Shown: positions 11,701 to 22,700, numbered from the stretch's first letter. The stretch: DNA of 64,000 nucleotides from Asterias amurensis (GCF_032118995.1 NC_092660.1:18214501-18278500), one strand, 5' to 3'. Translations and numbers: made by a program. The notes: generated from the sequence alone by a model not told the origin.

Positions 11701-11941
11701 AACTAATTTTTACATTATCTTTGTCGAACTCAGGGAGACGGTTGGGTTGACCGAGGATGTCATAAGACGTTACCTCATGCGAAAACCCATGACAACCAAA
11801 GACCTCCTCTACAAACTCAAATCCAAGAAGATCGGACTCAAGTCAGACGTGCTTGTCAAACAGTTCACTGAAATCATAAGGAAGTTGAACCCTCAGCAGA
11901 CAAAGATTAAAGGAAAGACGTACTGGTTCATCAAACAATGA
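754..11941 (+). CDS. GTF2F1: General transcription factor IIF subunit 1 (TFIIF alpha, RAP74), 12 coding exons
   Basis: Exons: join(754..797, 2206..2278, 2874..3070, 4234..4404, 5476..5611, 6024..6108, 6287..6428, 6952..7118, 7505..7584, 9832..10000, 11258..11348, 11734..11941). They total 1563 nt, or 520 residues plus TGA; the human protein is 517. All introns are GT-AG and every phase joins. Residues 1 to about 170 form the TFIIF dimerisation fold, with conserved blocks GAGSEF, EEARRKKYG, NYYIF and LTAEEAEEEF. Residues about 190-450 are the charged linker: Lys/Glu runs, DEGDFEG, and a Ser/Asp cluster with SDID. Residues 455-520 are the winged helix (RKPMTTKDLL, RKLNPQQ). The human subunit pairs with RAP30, binds Pol II, and recruits the CTD phosphatase FCP1 through this C-terminus. 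Acts in the nucleus. The start codon is the first ATG giving the expected N-terminus; an upstream 5' UTR exon is possible. Confidence 0.97.
931..1175. mobile_element. Inverted-repeat element, GGGCCCAATTTCAT type
   Basis: The termini (gggcccaatttcatagc and its complement gctctatgaaattgggccc) are inverted, with internal inverted copies of the TTGCTTAGCATGAAA type. Related copies sit at 9313-9513, 15845-16020, 41147-41333, 47340-47461 and 57400-57652. Non-autonomous; no coding capacity. Confidence 0.7.
1176..1371. mobile_element. Short inverted-repeat element
   Basis: Termini gtcacgacgaaatgagct and agctcattttgtggtgac are inverted. It directly abuts the element ending at 1175. Confidence 0.5.
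1806..2180 (+). mobile_element. TT-1 inverted-repeat element (TTAA flanked)
   Basis: Family TT-1 termini are TTAAAGGCAGTGGACACTAT and its complement, with TTAA at both ends and an inner palindrome around GAGACCTCAxxTCTAAxxTGAGGTCTC. No coding capacity. It lies in GTF2F1 intron 1, 25 bp before exon 2. Confidence 0.75.
2206..2278 (+). CDS. GTF2F1: GTF2F1 coding exon 2
   Basis: Encodes residues 15-39 (KYSIMQFN, DLSKWKQ), the start of the dimerisation fold. Acceptor TTGACAG, donor GTAAAT. A TT-1 element ends 25 bp upstream. Confidence 0.95.
2532..2870 (+). mobile_element. tRNA-derived SINE ending at the exon 3 splice acceptor
   Basis: The head resembles a tRNA promoter (A-box-like gggctactagagtgttgg near 2539, B-box-like ggtcgttggttcaaatc near 2569). 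A body with gagcaagacacttgtt follows, and then a short ATT-repeat tail. Its tail lies 3 bp before exon 3 of GTF2F1. Body fragments recur at 30906-31040 and near 41086. The exact 5' boundary is uncertain. Confidence 0.65.
2874..3070 (+). CDS. GTF2F1: GTF2F1 coding exon 3
   Basis: Encodes residues 40-104 of the dimerisation domain, including GAGSEFGREVREEARRKKYG, the most recognisable RAP74 block. Donor GTAAGT. The acceptor TTTTCTAG directly follows a SINE tail. Confidence 0.97.
3251..3614 (-). mobile_element. TT-1 element, diverged, reversed
   Basis: Carries reversed TT-1 landmarks (taattacttgaaag, gagaaatggctccctct, gtccagtgcctt) but has lost clean termini. Lies in GTF2F1 intron 3. Confidence 0.55.
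4234..4404 (+). CDS. GTF2F1: GTF2F1 coding exon 4
   Basis: Encodes residues 105-161: FKGKKEGL, NYYIFKQ, GTFEASPVDSWYSF and LTAEEAEEEF. This is the end of the N-terminal fold that pairs with RAP30. Acceptor CCTGCAG, donor GTGGGT. Confidence 0.97.
4915..5300 (+). mobile_element. TT-1 inverted-repeat element
   Basis: Full-length member with TTAA at both ends, in GTF2F1 intron 4. Termini ttaaaggcaatggacac and gtgtccactgcctttaa. Confidence 0.75.
5476..5611 (+). CDS. GTF2F1: GTF2F1 coding exon 5
   Basis: Encodes residues 162-207 (NFFTLMVEKR, then Glu/Lys-rich). It covers the transition from folded domain to charged linker. Acceptor TATGTAG, donor GTAAGA. Confidence 0.95.
5697..5753 (+). repeat. 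(TTTA)n microsatellite
   Basis: About 12 tetramers with one interruption, in GTF2F1 intron 5. Confidence 0.85.
6024..6108 (+). CDS. GTF2F1: GTF2F1 coding exon 6
   Basis: Encodes residues 208-235, an acidic stretch (TEDDDYQDLM, SDDDEPA). Acceptor TCGTCAG, donor GTAAGC. Confidence 0.93.
6287..6428 (+). CDS. GTF2F1: GTF2F1 coding exon 7
   Basis: Encodes residues 236-282: a lysine-rich run, then DEGDFEGKELDYIS, which corresponds to the conserved DGDFEGQEVDYMS of vertebrate RAP74. Acceptor TTCACAG, donor GTATGT. Confidence 0.96.
6512..6904 (+). mobile_element. TT-2 long palindromic element
   Basis: TT-2 is essentially two inverted arms of about 190 bp meeting at a centre near ggccatttatgggagtcaaa. 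Termini are TTAAAGGAACACGTTGCC and its complement. This copy fills most of GTF2F1 intron 7 and ends 47 bp before exon 8. Confidence 0.8.
6952..7118 (+). CDS. GTF2F1: GTF2F1 coding exon 8 (Glu-rich)
   Basis: Encodes residues 283-338 with an uninterrupted Glu run and alternating Glu/Lys. Acceptor TTAATCAG, donor GTGAGA. The antisense reading of the GAG repeat gives a spurious poly-Ser frame. Confidence 0.93.
7505..7584 (+). CDS. GTF2F1: GTF2F1 coding exon 9
   Basis: Encodes residues 339-365: a Ser/Asp run with SDID, matching the acidic serine cluster of RAP74 (likely CK2 targets, inference). Acceptor TTTGTAG, donor GTTAGT. Confidence 0.93.
7635..7696. promoter_or_regulatory. Pair of CTCF-like motifs in GTF2F1 intron 9
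   Basis: ctggtagggggcgc (7635-7648, plus) matches 12 of 14 positions of the vertebrate CTCF core CCASYAGRKGGCRS. The reverse complement of 7683-7696 matches all 14. The two motifs point toward each other. Binding is not shown. Confidence 0.35.
7960..8475 (+). repeat. Tandem repeat, about 132-bp unit, 4 copies
   Basis: Units start near 7964, 8097, 8228 and 8361, judged from gatgtacttgtatgcaggag at about 131-133 bp spacing. Each holds the palindrome agtcctatatgtatcaatataggact in part. Located in GTF2F1 intron 9. Confidence 0.85.
9196..9312. mobile_element. CCTAAGTTAGGAC-type inverted-repeat element, short copy
   Basis: Contains gttaggtcctaacttggg, ggactagtcctag and gactagtcttaagactag. It belongs to the family with terminal TTTCACAAAGAGTTAGGAC seen best at 14759-14963. 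Lies in GTF2F1 intron 9. Confidence 0.5.
9313..9513. mobile_element. GGGCCCAATTTCAT-type element, diverged
   Basis: agggcccgatttataag at the left, inner gctaagcaaaaac and actaagcataattttaagt arms, and a degraded right end gaagttaggccc. Lies in GTF2F1 intron 9, abutting the previous element. Confidence 0.5.
9832..10000 (+). CDS. GTF2F1: GTF2F1 coding exon 10, tandem NAGNAG acceptor
   Basis: Encodes residues 366-421, rich in Ser/Thr/Pro with SRPETP. The acceptor region reads ACAGCAG, so splicing can use 9832 or 9835, which includes or omits one glutamine. Donor GTATGT. Confidence 0.92.
10014..10973 (+). mobile_element. TT-3 element interrupted by a TT-4 element
   Basis: TT-3 termini are TTAAAGCCATTxxACACTTTCGG and complement, flanked by TTAA. 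The inner landmarks (ttacagaaggtaatggtgaaag, tctcgatatcgagaattacg, gaccgattgagcctaaat) are split at 10158-10740 by a complete TT-4. Located in GTF2F1 intron 10. Confidence 0.75.
10158..10740 (+). mobile_element. TT-4 inverted-repeat element nested in TT-3
   Basis: Termini ttaaagtcacctggaaatag and its near complement, flanked by TTAA. Inner inverted arms carry gacgtcaatcgaggcagact and its complement, so each arm has a TGACGTCA (CRE-like) octamer. A second copy is at 50917-51492. Confidence 0.75.
11258..11348 (+). CDS. GTF2F1: GTF2F1 coding exon 11
   Basis: Encodes residues 422-451 (SLKRPG, SKRHKTEES), basic and Ser-rich, immediately before the winged helix. Acceptor TTTTTAG, donor GTAAGT. Confidence 0.93.
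11734..11941 (+). CDS. GTF2F1: GTF2F1 coding exon 12, winged helix and stop
   Basis: Encodes residues 452-520 and TGA. LTEDVIRRYLMRKPMTTKDL and RKLNPQQ identify the RAP74 C-terminal winged helix, known in other species to bind FCP1. Acceptor CTCAG. Confidence 0.98.
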
Positions 11942-12067
11942 GATTACTATATTTTCCGCATTTTTACATTCTGTTCAATGTTCTGGGTTCTAACCCAACC
12001 CTTGGGTCGATTTCACAAAGATAGTCCTTAGGATTAGTCCTAGGACTCTTCCTAAAGTTTAGGAGTT

Positions 12068-12104
12068 AATAAACCCCACCCATCACAAATTGGTTATCAA
12101 TAAA
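12068..12104 (+). promoter_or_regulatory. Candidate GTF2F1 poly(A) signals
   Basis: Two AATAAA hexamers at 12068-12073 and 12099-12104 lie 127 and 158 nt after the stop codon. Which one is used cannot be told from sequence. Confidence 0.5.
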
Positions 12105-12491
12105 ATGATTGCCAAAAATAGGCAATTACATTGCTTACTTTAATGAGTTAGGGTTCGAATCTCACTTTTGTTAATGACAAACTGGGTTAATCAAAAGGAA
12201 GGTTTCCCCTTATCATTATTCACAGTTAAACTGCTCACCATTTATTATTTGGGGTTCGATTTCCACCATGGGAAATCACAAAAAGGTATTAATCAACCAA
12301 ATTGATTGCCAAATATCTATCCCTCTCTTGGTAGTCAGGTAGTTACAAAGTGATTATTTAAGAAGTGATCGCATTAGCCACAGCTATACTGCTTACCTTT
12401 TATTATTTTGGGTTCGAATCCAACTCTGTGTAATCACAAACTGGCTCTTGGAGCTGGTAATCTTCCTGGCATTTCCTTTGATATCCGGTGT

Positions 12492-12832
12492 TTAAAGGCA
12501 GTGGACACTATTGGTAATTGTCAAAGACTAGCCTCCACAGTTGCTGTATCTCAACATGTCCATAAAATAACAAACCTGTGAAAATTTGAGCTCAATCGGT
12601 CATCGAACTTGCGAGATAATAATGAAAGATTTCGAGACCTCAAGTTCTAAATCTGAGGTCTCAAAATCAAATTCATGGAAAATTACTTCTTTTTCGAAAA
12701 CTACGACACTTCAGAGGGAGCCGTTTCTCACAATGTTTTATACCATCAACAGCTCCCCATTACTCGTCACCAAGAAAGGTTTTATGCTAATAATTATTTT
12801 GAGTAATTACCAATAGTGTCCACTGCCTTTAA
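12492..12832 (+). mobile_element. TT-1 element, internally shortened
   Basis: TTAA at both ends with intact termini. Lacks about 40 bp upstream of the GAGACCTCA palindrome compared with other copies. Lies in the GTF2F1-GIPC intergenic region. Confidence 0.75.
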
Positions 12833-13897
12833 GTCTACCTTTGGTCATCATGTTTGAATCATTGCACATGCCATGCTCCCCCAGTAGCAGTTTTCTTCTG
12901 TGTGTGTGTGGCCTTGGTTCGAATCCCCCAAAATGGGACTACTTCCAGAGACTTTAAGCACCAAAATGTTCTAAGCACAAAAAATATTGCTGAGCAGAAA
13001 CTGTGTAAATGTACCAGCCAAATATCCATTTACTTTTACATTGTTCCAACTGGTGCCCACTTATTGATTGCCTAGTAAAGAAATTTGCTAAGCAGTATTT
13101 TTTGCTTAGCAGCTTTTTGGAATCGGGGCCAAGGTCAATATGGAAATATTTGGGTTAGACTCCCAACAGTGTGAATTTATTTTTCAATTCAAAATGCCCA
13201 TTTCCCCACCAAATTTAATAACATTTGCTGTAGTACATTTAATTTAAAATGTGAGAAATTTTATGAAATAAATTATCTTTACTTCTCAAGTAGAGATTTT
13301 ACCATAAAGAGTTTGGAAAGTATTTGCGAGTGATGTCATGTGTCAGGATGTTTTCATAATTTCAAGTCAATTTTAACATGTTTGGAAATGGAACTTCTTC
13401 ATTTTATATTGGAACAATTCATGCAAATCACAGATTTTAAACCTTCAATCAAAACGTTCAATACACTGCAAAGTGGTTAACATGGAAATAAGACTGTTTT
13501 TCTTTTTAGCGGCAGCAGACGACAAACGCACACAAAAAAGTTTCACTACACATGAATCGGGTAACCAGTACAACTCAACCTTGCGAGCGATTTGTTGTGA
13601 ATTTGTGACGTCAACATTTGTATCGCATTCGCAGGAAGTATGAATCGGGCTGAACACCTTTAAATAACGACTGAGCAATCAAAAATCCACTGAATTTTCT
13701 TGAATAAAAGTTAGTTTACCTTGATTTTAAAAAGGGAAGAATGTGTCATGTGAAGGTATTCTTATCTTGCATTTCTCATGTCTCAACCCATTGGTGTTGG
13801 CTTCCCCATTTAACTTAATGTGGTATAAACGCAACTCATTTTTTTCTGGCAGCTTGCACTAGCAGCACTATAATGTATGCATAAATCCCATAGTCAT

Positions 13898-14284
13898 TTA
13901 AAGGCACTGGACACTATTGGTTATTGTCGAAGACTAGCCTTCACAGTTGGTGTATCTCAACATATGCATAAAATAACAAACCTGTGAAAATTTGAGCTCA
14001 ATAGGTCATCAAAGTTACGAGATAATAATGAAAGAAGAAAACGCCCTTGTCACACGAAGTTGTGTGCACTTAGATGGTTGATTTCGAGACCTCAAGTTCT
14101 CAATCTGAGGTCTCGAAATCAAATTCGTGGAAAATTACCTCTTTCTCGAAAACTATGGCACTTCAGAGGGAGCCTTTTCTCACAATGTTTTATACCATCA
14201 ACCTCACCCCATAACTCGTCACCAAGAAACGTTTTATGCTAATAATTATTTTGAGTAATTACCAATAGTGTCCACTGCCTTTAA
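13898..14284 (+). mobile_element. TT-1 inverted-repeat element
   Basis: Full-length, TTAA flanked, with termini ttaaaggcactggacac and gtgtccactgcctttaa. Confidence 0.75.
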
Positions 14285-14758
14285 TCACTCCATCAGACAG
14301 TTAAAAAAAAATCCATGGATGTTTTTATCTCTTTTTAACTGCACCATATCCCATGCATACGCTCCCTATATAAAACCAATATAGACTTCAAAAGTAAAAC
14401 CATTAACTTAAGAAATAACAAAAGACAAACTCTCTGTGAAGAAGCTGAAATTATTTATTGTATTCTAAAAAATACATGAATCTCATAATCTCGAGTACAT
14501 TTCTGATTTATACAAATACAATCTTCCATAATTCTGATTAGTAAGTTAATTTAGTACTTGTCGTTGATTTGTGATAGAAAAAATAATGTGCGAAACATTC
14601 GTTTATCTCTACAAGCCTTTAAAATAGAAAGCACAATACATGATCTGACCTTTGAATGACCCATTACCTAACCGTTGTAATTTTCAAAAAAGTGCAGGCC
14701 CCATCTAAAAATAGATAGGTAAATTACCTAACCACATAGAAAATTCATTTGCCAACCC

Positions 14759-14963
14759 TGGGGTGGATTTCACAAAGAGTTAGGACTAGTCTTATCTCGA
14801 GTTAGGACCATGCAGTTACTCGTCCTAACTTCAGACTATCCATGCAATTTGTATATCTCCTAGGACTAGTCCTAAGTTAGGACTAGTCCTAAGTTAGGAC
14901 TAGTCCTAAGTTAGGACTAGTCCTAAGTTAGGACTAGTCCTAACTCTTTGTGAAATCGACCCC
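14759..14963. mobile_element. CCTAAGTTAGGAC-type element with tandem core
   Basis: Inverted termini gggtggatttcacaaagagt and actctttgtgaaatcgaccc enclose at least four tandem runs of cctaagttaggactagt, itself palindromic. Other members: 18969-19166, 23973-24084, 38083-38246, 49154-49314, 51644-51967 and 56288-56473. Confidence 0.75.
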
Positions 14964-15351
14964 AAATCTTTCAAATGGTAAGAAACTATTTTAAGTAGAA
15001 CCATTTAAACCAAAATACTTGACTGTTCAATTTGGCTAGAGGCTGGATGGAGCATCAAGGTTCTACTTTTAGTTGCATGTTCTGTTGGCGCTTTGTAACC
15101 TTAGGCAAAAGGCACATGATAAACATGGTGATAATTTATGTATGTATGTATTTTTTGAAGGTCAATTGTTTTAGTTAGTCTTAGCACAAGGCTGAAACCC
15201 TCTTCTGTATCAAGCCAAGCCTACACTGTACAGTCCAAACATGCGAGACAAAAATTGAAACACCTTGTTTCACAATCACATTAGAGAACAGCCGTGTATA
15301 AGCCTACTTTGTAGCATCTAGGTTCTCCACTTTTTTGAATGATTGAGTTGG

Positions 15352-15515
15352 TTTAGCCCGGTTCATACTTCCTGCAATGCGATACAAATTCTGACGTTAC
15401 AAATTCCCAATGAATAATTCACAAAAGTTGACCTGTAACTCCTACGAAACATTCGCTGTCATGGGACGTTAAAATGTAGCTTCGCATTTGCAGGAAGTAT
15501 GAACCAGGCTTTAGT
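15352..15515. mobile_element. Inverted-repeat element, GCCCGGTTCATACTTCCTG type
   Basis: Left end agcccggttcatacttcctg with gcaatgcgatac; right end gcatttgcaggaagtatgaa. Related arms lie at 13605-13660 and 62695-62795. Confidence 0.55.
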
Positions 15516-18245
15516 CGGACTAAGGTAATGGGTAACAGGACAAAGGTCAAATTGCTGAATACATTTTGAATTACACAATTATATTTAAAAACAACACTTT
15601 ACAGTTATTACAAAATATTAGTTGATATCCATTTTAAATTAGGTTATAAAAATACAACTACAAGGAATCACAGTTCAGTTAACCTGAAAGTACTGAATAC
15701 TTGATTGGAATATATATGCATCAGCTGAAGATGGAATCACACATAAACTATAAAATTAATCTTTGAAATCTGCACTCAGATTGCGAAAAAAAATTCTCTT
15801 TGATTATATTTTTACAGAAAAAAAGAGTAATTCAGCTGATCAGCTGGGTCCAATTCCATAGAGAAGAAGCCAAGACAATTTTGCTTACCAGAATAAGGTT
15901 ACCAGCTAAACTACCATGTCACATGTACAATTTGCGACTGGTATCCTGCTCGTTTCTGCTAAGCATACAATTTATAAGTAATGTTTTCTGCTAAAGCAGC
16001 TCTTGATGAGAGTGGGCCCTGGAAAGGAAAGTTGGATTCCTCACACTACATGTATGTATCAAATAATGTAACGTCCATTGCACAAATCAGAAGGAGAAAA
16101 ATTGTATATAAAAAGGAAGTCAAATTAAAAGAATTTTTAGGGGAAGGTTAAAACTAATCCACCCAAGGGGGTGGTGCTCAATGGAGCGAACAAGAAGAAA
16201 AATTATTAAAGTTATTATGTTTAAAGTTCATGCTTAGTTCTGGAATTCTTCAATGGGGCCAGGGTCACACAGGCTTGGTGTAACATCACAAAGTTCACGA
16301 CCTCTGTTGCCCTGGTTTTGACTTTGGTTCTCCAACAAAGGTTTCCCATAGACTTGAAAGTTTTCACAATGGAAGTGCCCTTTGCAATTTGAAAATGGCA
16401 GCGCCCTCTTAAATATGAAATTCCAGGCCTGATGACATGGTCATAGTTGTGGTTACAAAGCCATCGACATCCAGTGAGCAACTCTTAATAATTTATTTAT
16501 TCTGGTCGTAAAACCAAATTTTTTATTCTCAGAAAATTAAACTTATTCACTATGCTAGCCAAGAACCCCATGGAGAGAAGACAGAAAAACAGAAAAACAC
16601 TACAGAATTATTCCAGGGAAAACCCTACAGAATCAAGTAGGCACTGAAAACCCAATACATACTATAGTGACCCCAACGGGATTCGAACCGAGATCCTACA
16701 GGTGTAAGGCGAGGAAAGAAACTGCTAAGACAACAAGACTGTTGTGGCTCTAGAACAAGGACTTCAAATAACTGTACATAATTATAATCCAACAAACAGT
16801 AATTAGCACTGTCTAAATAAACGGTAATAAAAGTACTTGATTTTGAATTGGTACTTTTTGCATAAACCACATTTACAAAAAAGGCGGGAAAACTACAACC
16901 ACAGAGTTGTTTGTTTTTTCTTCTTGGTGATATGTCAGAGTTACAGTAAGCTAATCAAGTTAAAAATGAATATTAAAGAATGCAATATACATAAACATGA
17001 AATCTGTTTTGGAAAAGAAAATGTTTTCCCAGCAGTAACAGGAAAAAATTCATTTTTCGATGCTTTGAAATTTGTTAAGGATTTGATAAAACTCAGTCAA
17101 CCAATTTGCTCCTAAATTGAAAATTATCTGAAATGAACAACAAAAACAGGTTACTCGACAAATTGCAATGTGATTTATACCTTTAAAGGGTGTAATAATT
17201 GCATCCATATTTTTGTTGTTGTTTACCTACACCAGGACATGTTATAAGCAACGTGTATACTCGATGCTTTCCTGAGTGCTGTTGATTTTTGTAAACGATT
17301 TGGGACTGGCTTCTTGCTGAACTTGCTATATTACCCAAACAAATTTTCTATGGAACATTCTCAGTTCCACTTGAAAGGTGTCAAAGAGTTAAGGCGTTAA
17401 CAGACAATATTGCATTGTATGTGTTGGTAGGCATTATGTACCTGTCTTAAAATTAAAACCAAACAATAATGTTAACAATCAAAAAATTTACTCAAACACA
17501 TCCTTTCATATATTTGCATAATCTAGTTTTAAAAAAGGTCACAAAAACAGTCTACGGGAGACTTACTAGGTATATCCATCGTTCTTGAAATATAAGCATG
17601 CTCAGAACGATGTAAACAATGGAAATTTACCTGGTAAGTCTGCTGCCACCTAGCGTTCAAAAGTCTGATATTGTGCACCTAATTTGCATGTTTCCACTTT
17701 TGAAATAGAATGTCATGAGATTTTAATTAATTAAAACAAATACACAAGAAGTAAAAATGTGTATAAAATGTCTGTGCATAAAGTGAGCATAAAGTTGGGT
17801 TATACCAATACAAACAAACAAACCTGTGTAGGTTTAAGCTCAATAGGTCATTGGAGTCCAAGAAAAAGAGTGGGGAAAACATGAAATATTTTAAAAGAAT
17901 GTGTTTGGTACTTGCGAACTAGTTCTTTTACTTATTTCTCAAAACTAAGGCCTTTCAAGCAAATCAAGTGTAATTTTTCCAAAATGGCCGTCTTTACACC
18001 ATGTCAGTGAAATACAAATCTGTGAACATTTATATTTTCTGTTGTGCATACCATTTTTTAGTCATCTAAAAATAATTTGCACATTGATTATTTTTCCAGT
18101 GGAAGTTCCCAATCTTCAAAAGTAAAACAAACCATAAAAACCTACACCTACTCTATGACTGTAAATGCAAAAAACATATCAGATGGGTCAAACAAGTTTA
18201 AAAAGAAGGTCAATTGTAAATCATCAGAGCACACAAAATGGTGGT

Positions 18246-18251
18246 TTTATT
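18246..18251 (-). promoter_or_regulatory. Candidate GIPC poly(A) signal
   Basis: AATAAA on the minus strand about 450 nt after the GIPC stop codon. Other hexamers lie further away, so its use is uncertain. Confidence 0.25.
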
Positions 18252-18701
18252 TTGTTTCATTTTGTTTGTTTCTAGCCTCGGAAATCTCACTGAAAACACT
18301 TTTGGTGACATAATCATAAATATAAAACAAACATTGACAAAAGTTAAATTTAAACACTGGCTGTATCTTGCAATTTCCTGGAAACCTTTTTCATCTGCTT
18401 TCAAAAGATCTGGAAGAGAACAAAAATAGAAATGAAGTTTTATCATGTTTAAAGGAAATACTTAATTGGTTCATTGAGCGACTTCCGGCCCAATTTCATT
18501 AAGCGTGTAAGCATAAGAACTCGCTAAGCATCAGAAACAGGTTACCAGCCAAACTCACTTTAAGTTTGATTTGTTGTGGCTGGTGCCCACTCAATTTGTT
18601 CTTACCATTTGTTGGCACTATCCTCTTGTATGCCTCTTCTTTTACATAATAATTACAAGGGCAACAAATCCATGCATTACCTTCAATGGCATACATAAGT
18701 T

Positions 18702-18853
18702 TCATATCCGACCATCTTTGACGTCGCCCATTACACCCCATAGATCGAAGATAAACTCCTCTGGAAAGTCTAGTTCCCCCAGTTCTTCTTCAACTGCCTT
18801 CATGAAATCTGAAAAGTCTGTTTTTCCTTTGAATAGTCCAACAAGGGTCTCAG
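18702..18853 (-). CDS. GIPC1: GIPC coding exon 5 (end of GH2, stop)
   Basis: Residues 302-351 and TGA: a helix-rich segment ending [13 protein letters not shown] then GDVKDGRI, the conserved C-terminus. Acceptor TTGTACAG. Confidence 0.96.
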
Positions 18854-19677
18854 CTGTACAAAACAAAAATTGCAAAAATTAAGAATGTTAATAACAATAT
18901 TAAAAACTAGTCCTTATAAAACGCATTCTACATTAACATATCAATGCTCTTTATATTAGTGCTCTGCAGCCGATTTCACGAAACTGTAAGATTAATCCTA
19001 ACTCTAGTTAGGACGAGTACCCTTTCCTAACTTAGGATGGGTTCAATGCGCCCTACGTATTTGGATACAGAACTCAACTCTTCCTGCGCCCTACGTATTT
19101 GGATACAGAACTCAACTCTTCCTAAGTTAATCCTAAGTTAGGAAGAGTTTGGTGAAATCAATGGCTGGTCACTGAGCCAATAACATTTCTTTGATGTTTC
19201 TCAGCTCCCTGAGTTGTATACAGCCCGCGCTGTCGTGGCGCTCCCAAGGCTTTTTCAAACACAATATCAACCTCTGCCCTTGCAGGTATCTATTTATACC
19301 CCCGAGTGAAGAGCAGCAGTTATAGTATTGAGCATCTTGCCGGGATTCGAACCCTCACTCCTATGACTAAACCATCAGAGCTTGAGTTCAATGCTCTAAA
19401 TCGTTCGGCCATGACACTCCACACAAATCAATTACCAATAGTGTCCAGTATCTTTAAAAGAAACTACCCCAATACAAACAAACGCAAACAAACGCATCAC
19501 CCAGATGGGGTGGACAAAACCTCTTGTTTTTTAAAAGCCACTGAATGTACACCCTCGTTATGATACAAAGGTACAAGGGCCCAGTTGCAGAGTGTTCAAT
19601 AACTTGTAAAGTGTGCCCCTTCAGGTTTTGAAGGTTGTAAACTTAAAGGATTGTATAATCAGCAATTCTATTTACTT

Positions 19678-19719
<42 letters not shown>

Positions 19720-22700
19720 TTTGGGGGCTAATCATCCTTACTCGCAGCTAAGAGCTGAATTGCGAAGGACGCGGCTACAACGTGTTCGAGAAGCAGGCAT
19801 GCAAGGGCGCATTCAGCTGCCAGCCACATCAACCCATTATGACCACGGAGCACAGCCAAGATCGAAAGTGTTTGATTTTTCCTGAGGGAGGAAAACCGGA
19901 TAGTCTGGAAAACCCTCGTGGCACAGCAGAGAACCAACAGTACTTTGTAGGAAAGCAAAGTATAAGTGCATGAGAAGACCATGCGTTGATTTGCATTGGG
20001 GGAGGGGGGGGGGTGTTATATTCGTGTATGTGTACAGGTACATGTAAAATAATATGTTGTTATCTTGTTTATTTTCACAAACTTTCAAGTGAAATCATCT
20101 GTGAGGTCAACTCCTGTTGTAAAGTTATGCGGATGATTTCCCACAACACTTACTTGTAAGCTCACAGAACTGAACTCCAGAATAGTGCTTATCGACACAA
20201 ATCGGTGTAAGAGTAAAAACCAAACAATGGTAGAATTGTAAAGCTACCCTTTTAAGTGTAGATTATAAACAACTTACCAAGACTTTCATCTCTAATACCG
20301 ATGTAGCTTTCCAGAAGATCGTCACACTTCGTTATAGCCATGCTCTCAAAATTATTAAGCTGAAAATGCAATTCAATATGAATAGTGATATGGTAAGAAA
20401 GACACAAAATTGTTACAATCAGAGAAAGCTATTATTGAAAAAGAATTGAAGGCTTACAATAATTGTTAGCATAAAAACTTGATTAGTAACGAGCAAATTA
20501 AAGCTGTTGATAGGATACATGTAAAACATTTTGAGAAATGGCTCCTTCTAAAGTAACATAGTTTTTGAGAAAGAGGTTATTACTTGAACAATAATAGACT
20601 TTTATTGTGCATCTGAAAGCACACAAATTTGAGCAACAAGGGTGTTTTTTCTTTCACTATTCTCGTTCAACTTCGATGATAAATTTGCCAAGATTTGTTA
20701 TTTTATACATGTTGGGTAACACCAAGTGAGAATAGGTGTCCAATGCCTTTAAGTGAGAACTTGTAAACAATAATGTCCAGGAAGTTACCAGAGTGCAACT
20801 AAATCAGAAAACTTAAACACTGTTCACTAAGTTTTACCATTTAGTTTTGCAGACACTTTTCCCTTTTTCAATGAATTTGGGGAACAATCACATGAACTTT
20901 TGTCACAAACTGTTGAGTACAAATATAGTGTGTCTTTTGTGCATACAGTAAGTACAATTCACATTCACAAGCAATACCCCCTTTGAAGCATATTCAACTA
21001 ACTTAGTACAAAACATACAGGAAATGGTACTCATACTATTGTGTATTTCCAACGGTTTCAAATTACAAATAATGATATAAGCTTCTTTATTTGAATCGCA
21101 TTCTACTTGGTCGTGGCTCCCTTAGTACCCAAAATGACTGCTATACATGTATTATACACATGTAGACTGTTTAGGGGTCATACGAGCTGAGAGTTTCCTG
21201 GTTGGCATGAAAACAAGCCTCCAATGCAAAAATATAGAGTAAGACCATAGCGGCAACAAGTGGTTTGAACCAAAATGACAACATTTACTTCAAGAAATTA
21301 ACAATTATTAGCATTGCTGGACATTTTGTGAAATACAGAAATGAATTGTCTCTTATACTGTAACAGGCCTGCTACTTCATGGAAGCAATCCGTGTCCCCT
21401 GGTCATGGCCTTGGTGCCCTTGAAATGCTCCAGTACAAATTTGCAATTTCATCATAGGGTGCCCTTTAGCAAGAAGAAAATGCCTTGGTGCCCTTGCCCT
21501 CTCAAAAACTAAGCATACAGCCCTGTTATAATTATAGTTATTAATATCAGTAACATATTAAATTTTGCTAGTCAAAGTGTTTTGACTCAAAATGTAAAAA
21601 AAAAAAAGGTTGAACATTTCATTTAAGTAACAGTTCATACGTCCATGTGTACACTCGGCCCACACAACAGTTCATACGTCCATGTGTACACTCGGCCCAC
21701 ACAAAATGATAGTCGCATTTTGTAAACAACAAGAGAAAGGTCTTCCTTATAATAATAAAACAGACGTGCAATCAATGAAACTCCATCTTTAATGTGCACT
21801 TTAGTGCTGTTCACACCACAACAATTTAACTGGGGTCCCTTGCTAATTTTAGCATGGTTGTAAAACGTAGCAATGTTTGACAAGATTTTGCAAGAGAACT
21901 TGGCCGTCGAACACAATTGTTGTCCTTTCACATGAGGTACATTTTGTAAAAGTTTACAATCATGCTTCGATTTAGCAAGGGACCCTTGCTAATTTGCTCT
22001 CGTGTGAAAGGGGCTTTTGTTTACAACGTACCTCCTCAGTGACCACTTCTGCAGGACCAGTGTTGCGAAGACGCAGTGTTTCCCGACCCGTCTTTACTTG
22101 GTCGTCTGTTGGCATAGCGGCAACTGGTGCTGGTTGTGAAGCTGGGGCTGATCGGGGAGCAATTTTAGCTGAAACAGAGCAAGTCAAAAAAAGATGATAA
22201 ACATAACTGATGTCTCTTAAATCTTAAATGTTGTGCTCTATTAAAAATGTTCATTTTAATTATTATTATTATCATTATTTACAAAGATAGTCCTGTACTT
22301 TGTATTTAATGAGCTAGACAAGCTAAAAAGTACATTGGATACACGTACTTATAGTCACGTATGTCTACTTTTTGCCTGTTTGTCATGTATTGACCAAATT
22401 GATGCTTAAAGGAACACGTTGCCTTGGATCGGTCGAGTTGGTCTTTGAAAAGCGTTTGTAACCGTTTTTTATAAAATGCATATGGGTAGAAAGATGTTGT
22501 AAAAGTAGAATACAATGATCCACACAAACATGCCTCGAAATTGCGTGGTTTTCCTTTTACCTTGTCGACTAACACGTCGGCCATTTATGGGGGTCAAAAT
22601 TTTGACTCCCATAAATGGCCGACCATGTTAGTTCGCACAGTAGAAGGAAAACCACGCAATTTCGAGGCAAACTTGTGTGGATCATTGTATTCTACTTTTA

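Larger units (their letters stand above)
14285..18701. other. Intergenic and 3' region between GTF2F1 and GIPC
   Basis: No convincing coding exon on either strand. Part is probably GIPC 3' UTR. The other contents are inverted-repeat elements (14759-14963, 15352-15515, 15845-16020) and a SINE-like stretch at 16560-16760 with tRNA-like gggattcgaaccgagatcc. Confidence 0.5.
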